Shown piece after piece: positions 20,290-32,300 of a stretch of DNA of 64,000 nucleotides. The stretch covers positions 62,001-126,000 of the forward strand of contig CAZQSK010000003.1 in the NCBI GenBank assembly GCA_964596245.1, in the 5' to 3' direction. A program made the translations under genes and the position numbers. Every line of letters begins with the position of its first letter. Positions within the stretch are counted from its first letter, which is position 1. The stretch comes from RHKK01 sp964596245 (GTDB lineage Bacteria; Patescibacteriota; Patescibacteriia; 2-12-FULL-60-25). The notes beneath the pieces are model-generated. The model made no database searches. It saw nothing but the letters and a program-made list of their open reading frames with translations, and was not told the DNA's origin.

Positions 20290-22164
20290 CTAGTTCGGAT
20301 TATTGATGCCTGTCTCGTCGATTTTGGGCTGGGCCGCTAGGGCGACCTCCTCCGGTGTCGCGCCCTGCAAACAGACCGCACCCCAAGGGCGATACTGGCT
20401 TACGAATGTTTCCTTCTTCTCTGTGCCATCGGCATACACAACGGTGTAGTCAAAGCTCGCGGTGGCACCCGCATGAGCTGACTCGGTGCACTTCACTTGT
20501 CCCGGCGGCAAGTCGGTTGTGAGAATCACTTGCTTCGGCGGAGGTGCCACGATGTTGTATACGCGCGGCGTGGTTTGAGTAATCTGACGACCGTCTTTCG
20601 TTCCCCAAATCAGAAAGACGAGATTGTCTCCTTGGGCTTGCGACGTGATCAGAATATGTCCCGGCGTATCGTTCTTAAAGCGAAAATCAGGCGCAGGATC
20701 GTAGATCGTGGCATCCGTACCGGCGGGCTCATAATAGCGAACGCGATAGCTATGATTGCGGCGCTCAACGATCGGTAAACCGGCAGCTAACGCAGCACGG
20801 AAGCTTGTCGTTCCGACTTGGCATAGCCCGCCGCCGTATTCTGGCGTGGTTTTATTCCCTTTGATAACGAGTTCCGGATACCAGCCATTCGCTGCATCAA
20901 TTTCACCCAAGACTTTCAATTGTGAGAATTCGCCACCCGGCGGAATCAGGATGCCGTTCATTTTTTTACGTCCAAGGGCGATATTTTTGCGACGATTGGT
21001 GGGGGAGCCGGAGTAGTTTGAGCGACCAATGCCAAGTAATTCCGTAATACCCAAGCGCTCCGCATCTTCGCCGGTGATTTTTGGCGTGATGCGCATCAGG
21101 CTGATGCTGGATGTCGGCGCGCCTCGTTCCATCGCCAGCAGCAAGTCCGCAGCCGACTGACGCCCATCAACAACAATGCCTTCTGCCGGGGCTTCAAATG
21201 TTTTGAAATTGAGCTCGTCATCAAGTGCGAGCGTTCCGTCCTTCGGTTCAACGAGGTAATCCTTCACAAACACGGACAAGCCTTCCGCAACGGCATCCGG
21301 ATCAAAGCTCAATACCGCGCCATCCGAAGTCGTGCTTGCCTGCACCCATCCTGCCAGCGTGCTGGTAGCGGCTTCGTGTCGCTTCCCAAGATACAGAAAG
21401 GTTCTTTTTGCATGGGATAAAAAGCTCGGTACCTGGTCCTTTAGGTTGCGTAATGTCGCTGAGGTGATGCGCGGAATAATGGTCGCGCTTTGAATGATAA
21501 TCGGCTGAAAGCTCAGGCGCTTGATCTGTGCTTCGAGGGTGCGTAGAGCACTTTCCGTGTCTCCCGTGAGGCCCGTCTGCTCCTGAATGATTTCGCTTAC
21601 GATCGCGCCCGTTGAGGTGATGTACGTGATTTGCAATCGCGCATTACTCGGAAGGGAAGAGCGTTCCTCCACCTCGCTTTGCAGCAAGCGCTCAGCCAAG
21701 CGGCGATTAAAGTCAGCGTTTAATGGCAAGTCCGTGCGACGGATCAATAACCCGAGTCGGGTAAGCGAGTCTGAGGTGATTCCACGTCCTCGGCCGGTTT
21801 GATACGCCGTCGAGATGGCTGCATCTACGTCATAACGCACCAAATCCTGGGAAACATCCGGATCTTCAAGTGATACCGTGGTTCGGGGCAGCGTAAAGTC
21901 GGCTTCCCCAAAACGGAAACGAAAGCCCGGTTCGAGTACGCGGTCAATTTTGGCGGTAAGTGCGACGCGTGCCGCTTCACGCGTCATGCCGTCTAACCGC
22001 AAGCCTCCGACACTAACACCAGGATATATGCGGTTTTGATAGGCTGTTTCCAGTCCATAGGCGGCCGCAGCGGCTCCGGTGACGAGAATCAGGCCAAAAG
22101 CGAGCCCAAGTCCCACCCAGGCAAGGATCTGTTTACGGGATTGGGTTGGGGGCGTCTGTTCCAT
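20290..22164 (-). CDS. VanW-family cell-wall protein
   Basis: A 624-residue protein from the ATG complementary to 22162-22164. One membrane segment (about 15-40) anchors a large outer part. Residues about 45-320 contain two putative peptidoglycan-binding-type domains (YPGVSVGGLRLDGMTREAA begins the first). The VanW domain follows, with RKNIALGRKKMNGILIPPGGEFS, GGGLCQVGTTSFRAALAAGL and HSYRVRYYEPAGTDATIYDP. The C-terminal 100 residues look like a G5-like strand-rich module with a cysteine pair (VKCTES, AVCLQG). VanW proteins accompany wall synthesis in Gram-positive and CPR bacteria; their reaction is unknown. TAGATT lies seven bases before the ATG. Confidence 0.88.
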   Translation of the reverse strand: MEQTPPTQSRKQILAWVGLGLAFGLILVTGAAAAAYGLETAYQNRIYPGVSVGGLRLDGMTREAARVALTAKIDRVLEPGFRFRFGEADFTLPRTTVSLEDPDVSQDLVRYDVDAAISTAYQTGRGRGITSDSLTRLGLLIRRTDLPLNADFNRRLAERLLQSEVEERSSLPSNARLQITYITSTGAIVSEIIQEQTGLTGDTESALRTLEAQIKRLSFQPIIIQSATIIPRITSATLRNLKDQVPSFLSHAKRTFLYLGKRHEAATSTLAGWVQASTTSDGAVLSFDPDAVAEGLSVFVKDYLVEPKDGTLALDDELNFKTFEAPAEGIVVDGRQSAADLLLAMERGAPTSSISLMRITPKITGEDAERLGITELLGIGRSNYSGSPTNRRKNIALGRKKMNGILIPPGGEFSQLKVLGEIDAANGWYPELVIKGNKTTPEYGGGLCQVGTTSFRAALAAGLPIVERRNHSYRVRYYEPAGTDATIYDPAPDFRFKNDTPGHILITSQAQGDNLVFLIWGTKDGRQITQTTPRVYNIVAPPPKQVILTTDLPPGQVKCTESAHAGATASFDYTVVYADGTEKKETFVSQYRPWGAVCLQGATPEEVALAAQPKIDETGINNPN

Positions 22165-22171
22165 AGTGAGC

Positions 22172-22177
22172 AATCTA
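22172..22177 (-). promoter_or_regulatory. -10 box for the VanW-family gene
   Basis: TAGATT on the minus strand, seven bases before the ATG, overlapping the end of the Hsp20 gene. Read-through from Hsp20 is also possible. Confidence 0.35.
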
Positions 22178-22558
22178 CTTTACTTTGATTTGTCTTTCCA
22201 TCCCTCGGATCGGAATACGGATTTCAAGGATGCCGTCGCGCAAGCTCGCATCGGCTTGCTCGGCATAGACATCGACGGGCAAAACAACCGAGCGACTAAA
22301 GGATCCCCAGTAGCATTCGCGATGAAACCAGTCGTCTTCCGTGACTTCTTCGGTGTGTTGGCGTGTTCCACGGATGGTGAGCAGGTCTCCATTGACCGCT
22401 ACATCAACATCTTCAGGTTTTACGCCGGCCATAGTCGAGCGGATAACGAGCTGACCATCGCGTCGGAACACGTCCACAGCAAGCTGGCCTTCCCCGGCGG
22501 GCATGGACCACTCTTCCGGGGTTGAATCTGACAATGCTTGGGAGAACGAAAAACGCAT
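22175..22558 (-). CDS. Hsp20/alpha-crystallin small heat-shock protein
   Basis: A 127-residue chaperone from MRFSFSQALS (ATG complementary to 22556-22558), chosen because TGC-TATACT ends six bases upstream. The alpha-crystallin domain covers about 28-127: LAVDVFRRDGQLVIRSTMAG, VDVAVNGDLLTIRG, a WGSFSRSVVLP strand and DGILEIRIP. The terminal IxI motif is replaced by a short IKVK end. It would hold unfolding proteins for refolding. It lies 10 bases upstream of the VanW-family gene on the same strand. Confidence 0.93.
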   Translation of the reverse strand: MRFSFSQALSDSTPEEWSMPAGEGQLAVDVFRRDGQLVIRSTMAGVKPEDVDVAVNGDLLTIRGTRQHTEEVTEDDWFHRECYWGSFSRSVVLPVDVYAEQADASLRDGILEIRIPIRGMERQIKVK

Positions 22559-22564
22559 GTCGGG

Positions 22565-22570
22565 AGTATA
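22565..22570 (-). promoter_or_regulatory. Extended -10 box for Hsp20 gene
   Basis: TGC-TATACT on the minus strand with six bases to the ATG; leaderless spacing. No CIRCE-like inverted repeat was seen. Confidence 0.55.
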
Positions 22571-22605
22571 GCAAAACTTGGCTAGGTGTGGATACTTGAT
22601 CTTTG

Positions 22606-22634
22606 TTACAAGATAGATAGCCGTGTGGTACAAT
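22606..22634 (+). promoter_or_regulatory. Promoter for the calcium-repeat and giant-protein operon
   Basis: TTACAA (22606-22611), 17-base spacer, TACAAT (22629-22634) preceded by TGG, six bases before the ATG at 22641. Confidence 0.6.
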
Positions 22635-22640
22635 GCGCCC

Positions 22641-23369
22641 ATGACGTTCGGTCCCATTGACCGTGCCAGAGCTTGGTGGCGCGAGCTACCGTCGGAGACG
22701 CGTTTTTCGGCGACCATCCTGGGCGGGTGCGGGATCGCAACCATCATCTTGTCGGTGTTTTATCTCAAGTCGAATATCAGCTCGCCGTTTCTTGTTCCGA
22801 ATTCGACCTTGGTGGCCGCGCGCGACACGTTTGGAAAAGCGTCGAGCGCCGCGCGCGAAGCGGAAGCTTCAAAATCCAAGGACACGGATCGTGACGGCTT
22901 GAGCGATTACGCGGAGTTGAATCTGTATCGCACGTCGCCGTACTTGTCAGACACGGATTCGGATGGAATTCCTGATGCGATCGAAATCGCGCAGGGGACT
23001 GACCCGAATTGTCCGAAGGGACAAAATTGTTCCGGCATCGCGAATGCGGATTTGCAGCCGTCGCTGTATTCCACATCAAGCAATGCGAGCCTGCTTGATG
23101 TGACGGCGGTACGCCGCATCAGCGAACCCGGACAGGCCGATGTTTCCAATACGTCGGCCGAAGCGTTCATTCGGACGGCTCCGGATCCGGGGACGATCAA
23201 TGCCACTCAGGCGCGCACCCTGCTGCTAAACAGCGGCTTGGTCACGGCTGATACGCTCGCTGGCTTGAATGAGCCTGGCATCATGCAGGTGTACCGTGCG
23301 ACCTATGCGCAAGTGCTCCAAATCCGTGAAGGTTTGAAAAACCCAACTGCAAACAACCCACAACCATAA
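22641..23369 (+). CDS. Membrane-anchored protein with TSP3-type calcium repeats
   Basis: A 242-residue protein starting at MTFGPIDRAR. One membrane segment (about 24-44) places the rest outside. Two calcium-loop repeats follow: DTDRDGLSDYAEL and DTDSDGIPDAIEI, with Asp at the expected loop positions. A close cysteine pair (CPKGQNC) comes next. The C-terminal 100 residues are polar with no recognised domain. The giant-protein gene begins three bases after the stop, so the two are co-transcribed and probably co-translated. A link between the two products at the cell surface is an inference from that spacing. The promoter lies six bases upstream. Confidence 0.78.
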   Translation: MTFGPIDRARAWWRELPSETRFSATILGGCGIATIILSVFYLKSNISSPFLVPNSTLVAARDTFGKASSAAREAEASKSKDTDRDGLSDYAELNLYRTSPYLSDTDSDGIPDAIEIAQGTDPNCPKGQNCSGIANADLQPSLYSTSSNASLLDVTAVRRISEPGQADVSNTSAEAFIRTAPDPGTINATQARTLLLNSGLVTADTLAGLNEPGIMQVYRATYAQVLQIREGLKNPTANNPQP

Positions 23370-23372
23370 GGT

Positions 23373-26300
23373 ATGTCCCACCCACGCTCCTTTCGGCGCA
23401 AGATCGCCGCAATCGCCCTCACCCTGCTGGCAGGTTTTGGGACGGTCGGTGTCCCTTTACTGACGCCGCTCGCGGCTCGCGCCCAGGTGACGATCGTCGG
23501 CAACGTGCCGGACGACATCATGCGTGTGCTCGATCAGATTCTCACCCAGCTCGTGCGTGCAGGTACGGTGGCGTTGGTGAACGCGGCACAGACATTCTTG
23601 GGGCAGCTTGCCTACGACGCGGCGAACTATGTGGCGACGGGAGGAAAAGGTCAGGGTCCGCTCACTTCCGCAAAATCACCGGGCGATTATTTTGCGCAGG
23701 TGGGTGAAGATGCGCTTGGATCGGCCATCGGTTCATTGTCCGATGAATTTTTTGAGAGCAGCCTCGGATTTGATCTCTGTTCTCCGCCTGATCCGCGCAA
23801 CCTGTTGAATATCCAGGTTTCGCTCGGAGGACTTGTGCCTAGTTCGCCCGGCGCTTTCAGTCGTCCGCGACCGTCATGTGATTTCCAGCAAGTAGTCCGC
23901 AATTACGATCAATTTTTTACAACCCTGAGCTCTCAGGATCTTTTGCGTAATATCAACGCGAACTTTAATCCAAGCGGCAACGAACTCGGCGCAACGCTCC
24001 AGATTTTTGGTCGCAGTGTGGGCAAGGTTGGTCTCGACACCAAGAAAGCGGCGGAAGAACGTGATGAAACGGGCGCATTCAAAAACGTAACCGATATCGT
24101 TTCGGGAAATGTGCGAACGCCGGCATCATTGGTATCCGAATCTACAAAGCAACAATTGATCGAAGGTCCGGCCACCGACGAAGGCGCGCGTCGTAACGCG
24201 ATTCTCGGTTCCGCTGCCGAACAGGGCCCGATCCAGCTCGTGACCTACACGGCTTCGATGTTCATCAACACGCTTGGATCAAAATTGATGGGACGCATCA
24301 TGGAAAAGGGGTTGATCGGCGCCTTCGATTTCAGCGACCTTGAGCAGCAGACACAGATTTCTTCGGCTGATCCGGATGCGCTCCCGTCTCGTAGCCGTGC
24401 CGACGCACGTCGCGCAAACCTGTCGTTGAAAGATGTTAATTTGATTCGCCAGAGCAATGTCGAAATCGTTTCCGAATTGATTGCGTGTCCGGACGTGCGC
24501 GGCACCTGGAATTGTTCGATGGACCAGCAGATGGCCCAGGCGATTACCGGGAATGCCTGTGACGGTGGGAGTTGTACGATTGCGAAATCCATTTCAGCCG
24601 GATTGTTGAAAGGGGATTGGAAACTCTATCCGGATCAGCTCGTGCGTCAGAACCAGGATCCGCAGTGTTACACGTACGGATTCTGTGCGGGCAACCTGCG
24701 TAAGTTACGCTTGATGCGTATTTTGCCGGTTGGGTTCGAGTTTGCCGCCAACTCGGATGCGAACATCGCTCGCTGCGCAAGTGCGACGGGTTGTGCGACG
24801 TTGCGCGAGGTGATGGATAACTTTACGAATTGTAATCCGGCGGGCCAGCGCGATGACGAGCATCCTTGGTGTAAGTTGATTGACCCGAACTGGGTGCTTA
24901 CCTCATTCCCGCAGCAGTGTCGTTTGACCGGCTACGGTGACCAGCTCATTTCCGAGCGCTTGGGTCAGCGTGCGGAAGAGTGCCGCGATATTCAAACGTG
25001 TTTGAAGCGTAATGATAAGGGCGAATGTGTGGGCGGATACGGATACTGCGTGGCCGAAAAGACGGTCTATCGTTTCAAGGGCGATGAGTGTCCGGCTCAG
25101 GCAGCTTCTTGCCGCAATTTCACTTCGCGTGGCGGCGCAGCCGTTTCGTATCTGCGCAGCACATTGGATTACGGTCAGTGCTCATCAGACAATGCTGGTT
25201 GTCTCGGATACGCGTCTGTGCGTCGAGGGGATGGTGTGTGGGTGACGGCCGCAACATCGACGATCTACTTCGATCGAACGCTTGAGCCGTGTTCCGCTGC
25301 TGATGAAGGGTGTACGCGCTTGCTTGCAGCCGAAGTGGGCGGCAGCGCGTTGAATATCTTGAGCAATCCGTCGTTTGAAGCACAGACCTCCGATTTCCGT
25401 GTCGTGAATTGGCAGGCGGTTCCGGCCGGTCCGACGGTAGCCGGCGCCTCGGCCGCGAATGGGAGTCGCTCCGTTGAAGTGGTCTCCGGAAGCGAATTGT
25501 TCCAGACCGTTCCTGTGGGTCCGGCCCGCGTCCTTACCTTGTCCGCCTATGTTCGCGTTCGTGCCTCGGGCGAAGATCCGGTGTTCCGCATCAGCACGCG
25601 TCAATTCAATTCTGCCGGTGGTGTAATTGCGGCGGGCGTTATCAACACCTTGTTTAAGAGTCCGGCGTGTATCGCATCTTCATCAGACCCGGCTCTTGGC
25701 CGCGATGCGGGGGATACGGCGACCTTTGGCGTTGATTGGCGTCGCTTTGAATGTTCCTTCCTCACATCCAATGAGACTTCGAGTGTCGAGGTGCGTTTGT
25801 CAGGTCGCAACACGCTTGTGGATGCGGTTCAGCTTGAAGACGGTCAATTCGCCACCAATTTCCTCGACGGTTCGAACATGAGCTTGCCGGTCGTGCACAT
25901 GAAGGTTGCGCCCGATGAATTTGCCTGTACCGGCGCGGCAACCGATCCTGCCGTGTGTGGAAAATTTGCAAAGAGCTGTCGTCAGGTCGATGCGGGTTGT
26001 CAGGGTTACAATGACGGAACGGGTGCTCCGGAAGTGCCGGCTATCTTATCCTCTAATGATTTGTGTCCGGCCGCATGTGTCGGATATGCGGAATATCGCA
26101 AGCAGCCGTCCGCCTTTGACCTGGTCGTGGATGCGACGCCGACCTTCAGCGATCCGGGTGATGATGGAAAAGCGTACTTCATTCCGTCTACAGCTCGCTC
26201 TTGCCGTCAGGAAGAGGTCGGTTGTGAAACGTTGACCAATCTTGAAGCCGCAGCCGAAGGCGGCGAGCAGACATCCTCTTATAGTTATCTCCGTTTGTGT

Positions 26301-29300
26301 GAAAAACCGGACGCGAGCTTGTCTCAGACGTATTTCACCTGGGAGGGTTCGGAATCCGCTGGGTATCAGCTCCGTACCTGGTCTTTGATCAGTCAGTCGG
26401 GCGAAGGTTCGGGACCGAAGATCGTGGCTCGCCGTGGTCCGGATGGAGCCTTTAAGGATCCGGCTTCTTGTAATGAGCCGCTGTGGCGCACGGGCTTGGA
26501 CGCAGACTGTCGCCAGTTCTACGATCGCGCGGGTAACGTGTTCTATACCTACTATTCTCAGACGGTTCTTTCTTCGAATGATTGTAAGCCGTTCCGTCTC
26601 GGTCGCCGTTTGAGCACGGATGATTGTACGAAGACGGGCGGTACCTACAATTCCGCCACCGGGGAGTGTTCTTACAATGCGTTGCCGACGGAAAGTCGCA
26701 CCTGTTCGCCAGCCGCGGCGGGTTGTCGTGCATACGCCGGCGCTGGTGCGGGCAACGTGTTCGTCGCGGTAAATGAAAACTTCCGCGCAGGGCGTGGAGC
26801 ATTCACGGCCGGTACGCCGTCTCCGGAATCATTGTTGGTTGGCGACCAGTCATTGCGTATGCCCCCGGTGGGCGGCACCGCACTTACGACGGCTGTGTCA
26901 TTCGGCACGTCGGCGTCGGACTTGTATCGCGTCTCGTTCTGGGCCAAATCATCGGGTGTCGGCAGTCGTCTCGCACTTCAGATGCGTGACGGTTCGAACC
27001 CGGGCTCAACTCCGGTCGCGGTTGGTGATGCGGCTTTGTCAGGGGATTGGCAGCGCTTTAGCTTCGGCCTCTTCAACGGATATGCCGGCGCGTCCACCTC
27101 TTCCTTGTCTTGGACCTTGTCCGGCGGCGCTTCTCCGGTCGCGTTTATCGATGAGATTCGTGTCGAGCGTGTGCGTGATACGAGCTATGTCGTGACCGAC
27201 AGCTGGAATACGCCGGCCATGTGTGATCAGACCTTCTCCGGCGTTCCGGAACCGCAGGCCATGTTGGGTTGTAAGCAATATACCGATCGTTTCCGCAATA
27301 CGGTGACCGCTTCCCAGTTCACGCGTTTGTGTCGCGATGAGGCCATTGGTTGTCGCGCCTTCGTTGATACGCGCAACTCGGAAGCATCGGGAGCGCAGAC
27401 GTTCGTCCAGCAAGATGAAACGCCGGTCGCACGCCGCATTTTCTCCGCGACCGAAACGCCGACCGCAGCCGACTTCTTCCCGGCGGCAACTACCACGCGT
27501 TCTGCTGACCGCATGCTGTATCTCATCTATGACCAGAGCAAGCTCTGTCAGGCTGAGAACATGTCCTGTCGTGCGTTCGGAAAACCGGTCTATAGCATGG
27601 ATCGCACGAGCATCGAATCGTATGAAAACGTGTATTATAAGGATGACGTAACCAAGTACGGGGCCGGATTGTGTCGTCCGTCAGAAGAGTTCTGTGAAGA
27701 ATTCAGTTATCTCGGCGCGAAGGACTACTTTAAGGATCCGGGTGAAAAAGCGTGTGAATATAAGGATGGGTTGAGTTTGTCCGCCTTTGATTTTGCGGAA
27801 GATCCGGATGTGTATACCTTGCTCGGTGGCCCGGATTTCGCCGAGGGTACGTATTCCGGTTGGTTCCGAAAGGGGACAAGTATCCCGTGTTATCCGGAGA
27901 ATTTGCAGGGCGGAAACTTCTTCGGCCTTCCGAAGCGCGGTGACGAACCGTATGAAGGATGGGTTGGCTTGTGTAAGCCGGAACATGGCGAATGTACGGA
28001 GTTCCGCGACACCAATGACACGAGCGATCCGCAGTATCGCACGGGTAAGCCGTATTTCTTCGTCGACAACAGCAAGCTCGATAAGACCAGCTGTTCAGGA
28101 AACGTCGATCAGGGTTCCGGTTGTATCCTTCTTCGCAACACGAATGATCCGACCTTGCGTTACAGCGCGATGGCCACGGATTTGTCCTACCAGGACAATG
28201 GATACCGTGCTGTTCCTCCGATTGATTGTGCCGCCAACCCCTCCAACCCGTACTGTGCCGGTCGCTGTATCGGTAAAAAGGTCACGCGCCCCGTGGGTAT
28301 TGGTCCTGCGAGTGAAGTGGATTATGTCGGCACGGCAACGTGTGATAGCGACGCGGATTGTGTGTTCCCGGCTGAAGATGGGGGACGAACGACCTATCGC
28401 GTGAGCTGTGTGGTGCCTCGGAATGATGCGAACGTCTTGGTGAAGGTGAATACGGATCGCGATTGTGCGCAGTGGCTCGGTTGCCGCAGCGCTGAAACCG
28501 TCTTTGATCCTGCTACCAGCCAATATAAGGATGTGTGTACGAACTTGGCTTTGTGTGATCGTGCAGGAACGGCTGAAAATGACATTTTCTGCTCAAATTA
28601 CGTTGATCGTTCGCAGCCGAGCATTGAACCGGTGATGGCGGAGGGTCGCTACTTCGACGTGAGCGCCTACTCCAGCCGCCGCATTGGTTTGGGCGAAAAG
28701 GATTACGCCGGCTACGCGCTTCCGAACAGCTTCCAGATTCCCGACCAAGCCATGACACGCGTTGGTGCAGACGGCGCTTTGACCGTGCCCGATGCGACGA
28801 ATAAGTATGCGCGTGACTATCGTTTGGCTGCCGTGGCCAAGATTCGTGTAAATTTGTTGGCGGGCGATCCGGGACCGGGCGGAACTTATCCGTTGGTGAC
28901 CACGCCTGCACCGAATGATGCGATCGTGTTGGATGATTCTTCGCTTGGTAGAGCAAATGCGGGTTTGAAATTGTGTCAGCACGTAGGCTCGGGAATCGTC
29001 GGCTACTATCGCCAGACGGATCGGGCGACTGCCACCTTGCGCTCGGCTCCGAAAGTATCGTTCAATTGTTATTTGCCGGTGCGTCGCGAATCCGACGCCT
29101 ATAATTTCCAGAACTTGGCTGCGACGTTCGGTCTTGCGGACCCGCGTACGGATGCCGTTTTGTCTCGCGCCTTCCCGTCGCCTGAATGCCGCGCCAATCC
29201 GGAAGCAGACGCTCCGTTCTCGGCTGCCTATGTCACGGAATGGGATTTCTCAAAGAATCCGCCTGCTCCTGTCGCGAAGATTGCCGGGTATCTCAATGCG

Positions 29301-32300
29301 AAGACCTGTGAATACGGAGAAGACTGCGTCTGTTCGTACAAGCGCGCAGATTACGAAATCCCGACTCTCACCAAATTCTTTAGTCCGTTCTCGTCCGCGG
29401 TTCCGACGGGCGTGTGTTTCGGCGGCCCGCGCAATGGTCAGTCCTGTTTGCCTTCGGCCGTGCTTCAGACTAGTGGCGGCGCCTCTGCGCTGATCGACCA
29501 GGGTTTGCGTGCGGCAAATGCCGAACAGTTGTGTGGGGCTCCTGAACAGGGTGGTCGCTGTATTGCCGCGAGCAAACTCGAAGTGATTCGCGGTGTGTTC
29601 GGTCAGTGTTTGGAGCGTGATACGACGCGTATCTTGGGTGAGGATCGTTCCGCGCAGCCGTGTCTGACCTGGAACCCGAACCCGATTCTCTTTGGCGACA
29701 AGGATCCGTTCCACTATCAGCCGACTTCCGGTTATTTGCCGCCGCAGAACTCCGGTCAGTATTACTGTGTTTCGCCGAGTAAGCAGCCTGTGTCATTCGA
29801 GATGAAGGTCGATTCCCTTCGTCGTTTTTATCAGCCAACGGATACGGTATTCCCTGCGAACTTGGATACCTATCAGCTCACGGATCCCGGAAGACCTGGT
29901 CGCCGTAACGGCACGGATTCTGGCCAGCCGCACAGCACGCTCATTAACTTTATGCGTGACGGACAATCGTTTGATCCGCCGCGTCTTCAATCGGATTTCC
30001 AGGGTGGAGCTGGTTCACAAAATCTGGACTACTATGAACTACAGTTTGATGTGAACCAAGGCGCTCCTCTGTATGCGGGTAAGATGTCGCGCATGGATTA
30101 CGGCCCACAGTGGTTAGAAGATGATAACCGCTGCGCACCGAACGAATGTGACTACATGAGCTCGTCATTGGTTGAAGCGCATCCCATCAACCACTATCCG
30201 ACGGCTGGTGACTGTCGAAACGCCTACAATGCAACCAATGCCGGTGCGCGTATTGGTGATTCATATCCGAATGCGTTGCGTTTGGTGGATGCTGGTAACG
30301 GCTACACCGAAACCTTCTTCCGTATCAATGACAAGGAGTTCGTGCGAAAGCTTGGTGCGAATCCGGACCTGCCAGCTGAATGGTCCAAATATTTGAGCGA
30401 TAACCTCATTGGTTTTATTCGCGCGAATCCGGCAACTGGAAACGGTGGCGGTTTACTTGCTTGTGGATATCAGGCTGCTTGGGCCGACAACATGCCGCCG
30501 ATTGATTACAATAATGCTGATTCGATTCGTCAGGCCGAGCGCCAGTTCCGTGATGAATTTGGACGTAACTACAATCCGTATCTCACCCGCGCGAGTGAAT
30601 TCGTATTGGCAGCAGACAGAACGCCTATCTCAAACGCCATCAAGATGCGCTGCTTGCGTCCTGATGCTGTGGAAGAGGCGATTGAACCGACGGAAGATGA
30701 TTGCTACTTCAAGTTCTGGGAAACGGGATACAAGAACACGCAGGACAAGCGCCAGTTCGACGGGATCTTTGCTCCGGGTGGCGCAAACACCAACGTGGTC
30801 CGCGAGTTCAATGACATTCGTCGAAATGCAGTTACCGCTCGTTGTGAATCATCGAAGCCGTACTTTGCCATTCGCGCCATGTTCCAGTCCGAGGCGTCAC
30901 TGACCGAAACGGGCCGCGTTTCCGGTGAGCCGGTGCGCGCGAATGAAGTGAAGGGTCCGTGGCGTTTCGTCGGCTTCTGGGTTTCGTCCTGTGCGGGTGC
31001 AGCCGGAAATGACCAGCGCTACATCTACATGAACTTGGAAGTTGGTGCTGCCAACACCTGTACCGAATTGGCCGAAGTGCAAAGCAAGGGCTCGCGTCAG
31101 GATGCGGCCTTCACCGATCGTGTATGGAGCCAGGGCGGTTTCCGCGAGCAGAATATCGGTACCGTGTACGGTGATGCGGCATCTCCGTTCTCGAGCGCCA
31201 TCAACACCCGTCCGGCCGGAAAAGATCCGTTGTTCCAGACGGGTCAGGAGCTCGCAGGGTTCTCGCGCCTCAATCCGCCGACCTTCCTGCGCTCCGGTAT
31301 CACGACGTATTACACGAACGCCACGTATCCTCGTGATAAGTGGGCCTTCTTGAGCAACTTGTTCGCCCGCATTTACCGCATCTACCAGTTCCGTGACGAG
31401 CCGGTTTCGCGTGGTGATAAGGCTTGTTTGCAAGGTCCGTTTAAGGGAACTCGTTGTACGGCGGCAACCGGTGCCGTTGATCCGGTGTGTCAGATCGATG
31501 GCGTCTGTGATTCGACATTGATGAGCACGGCCGATCTCGACACGATTCGAGTATGTAACCGTGGTCCGGCTCGCGGTGTGCAATGTACGACCGAAGACGA
31601 ATGTAAGGCCGCGGCATTCCGTGGATCTGACAATGAACTCAAGCCGATGTTGCGTGGGTGTGTGCCGCGTAGCGATTGGACCGTGGTAGGAGGTTCTCCG
31701 GAAAGTGCGGATGCACGCTTCAATCCTCCGAGCAGCTCAAGCTTGCCGTCCAACCAGACACGTCAGCAGGCGGCTGATAACGGCGCCTTCCAGTGCGCGA
31801 CCGGAAGTGCTCGTGCCGGTTCACGTTGTACGATTCCGACCGGAAGCGTGGGAAGCGAAGGGAATAGCCCGGAATGTCCGACGGCGCTTGTGGGTTCATG
31901 TCGCGCCTCGGGTTCACGTAATGTCTGTTTCTTCCGCCGCAGCGACTTTGACGGCGAAACCGACTTTGTTTTGGGTGCGGGCGCGACCGAAGTCACTCAG
32001 GTGAACGGACGCGACTATGGCTGTACAAGTTCGGCAGACTGTAGCTTTACCGCCGCCGACTTCTTGACCGCCACATGTGGTGCGGCGCGCGAAGTCGCTG
32101 GTGTGGTCGGTCGTTGTGATGGCGGCATGAAGAATGGTCAGGTGTGTGTGATTGGCGACTTGTCTCAGGGGAGCCCTGACTCCTGTAACTCAAGTTATGG
32201 TGATGCGGCGACCGAAGACGGCGTCAATCGTTCCTGTGGACCGATCGACAGCGGTGCCGGCACCGGCTATATCCCGGTTGCGGCATGTCAGGCTCCTTCG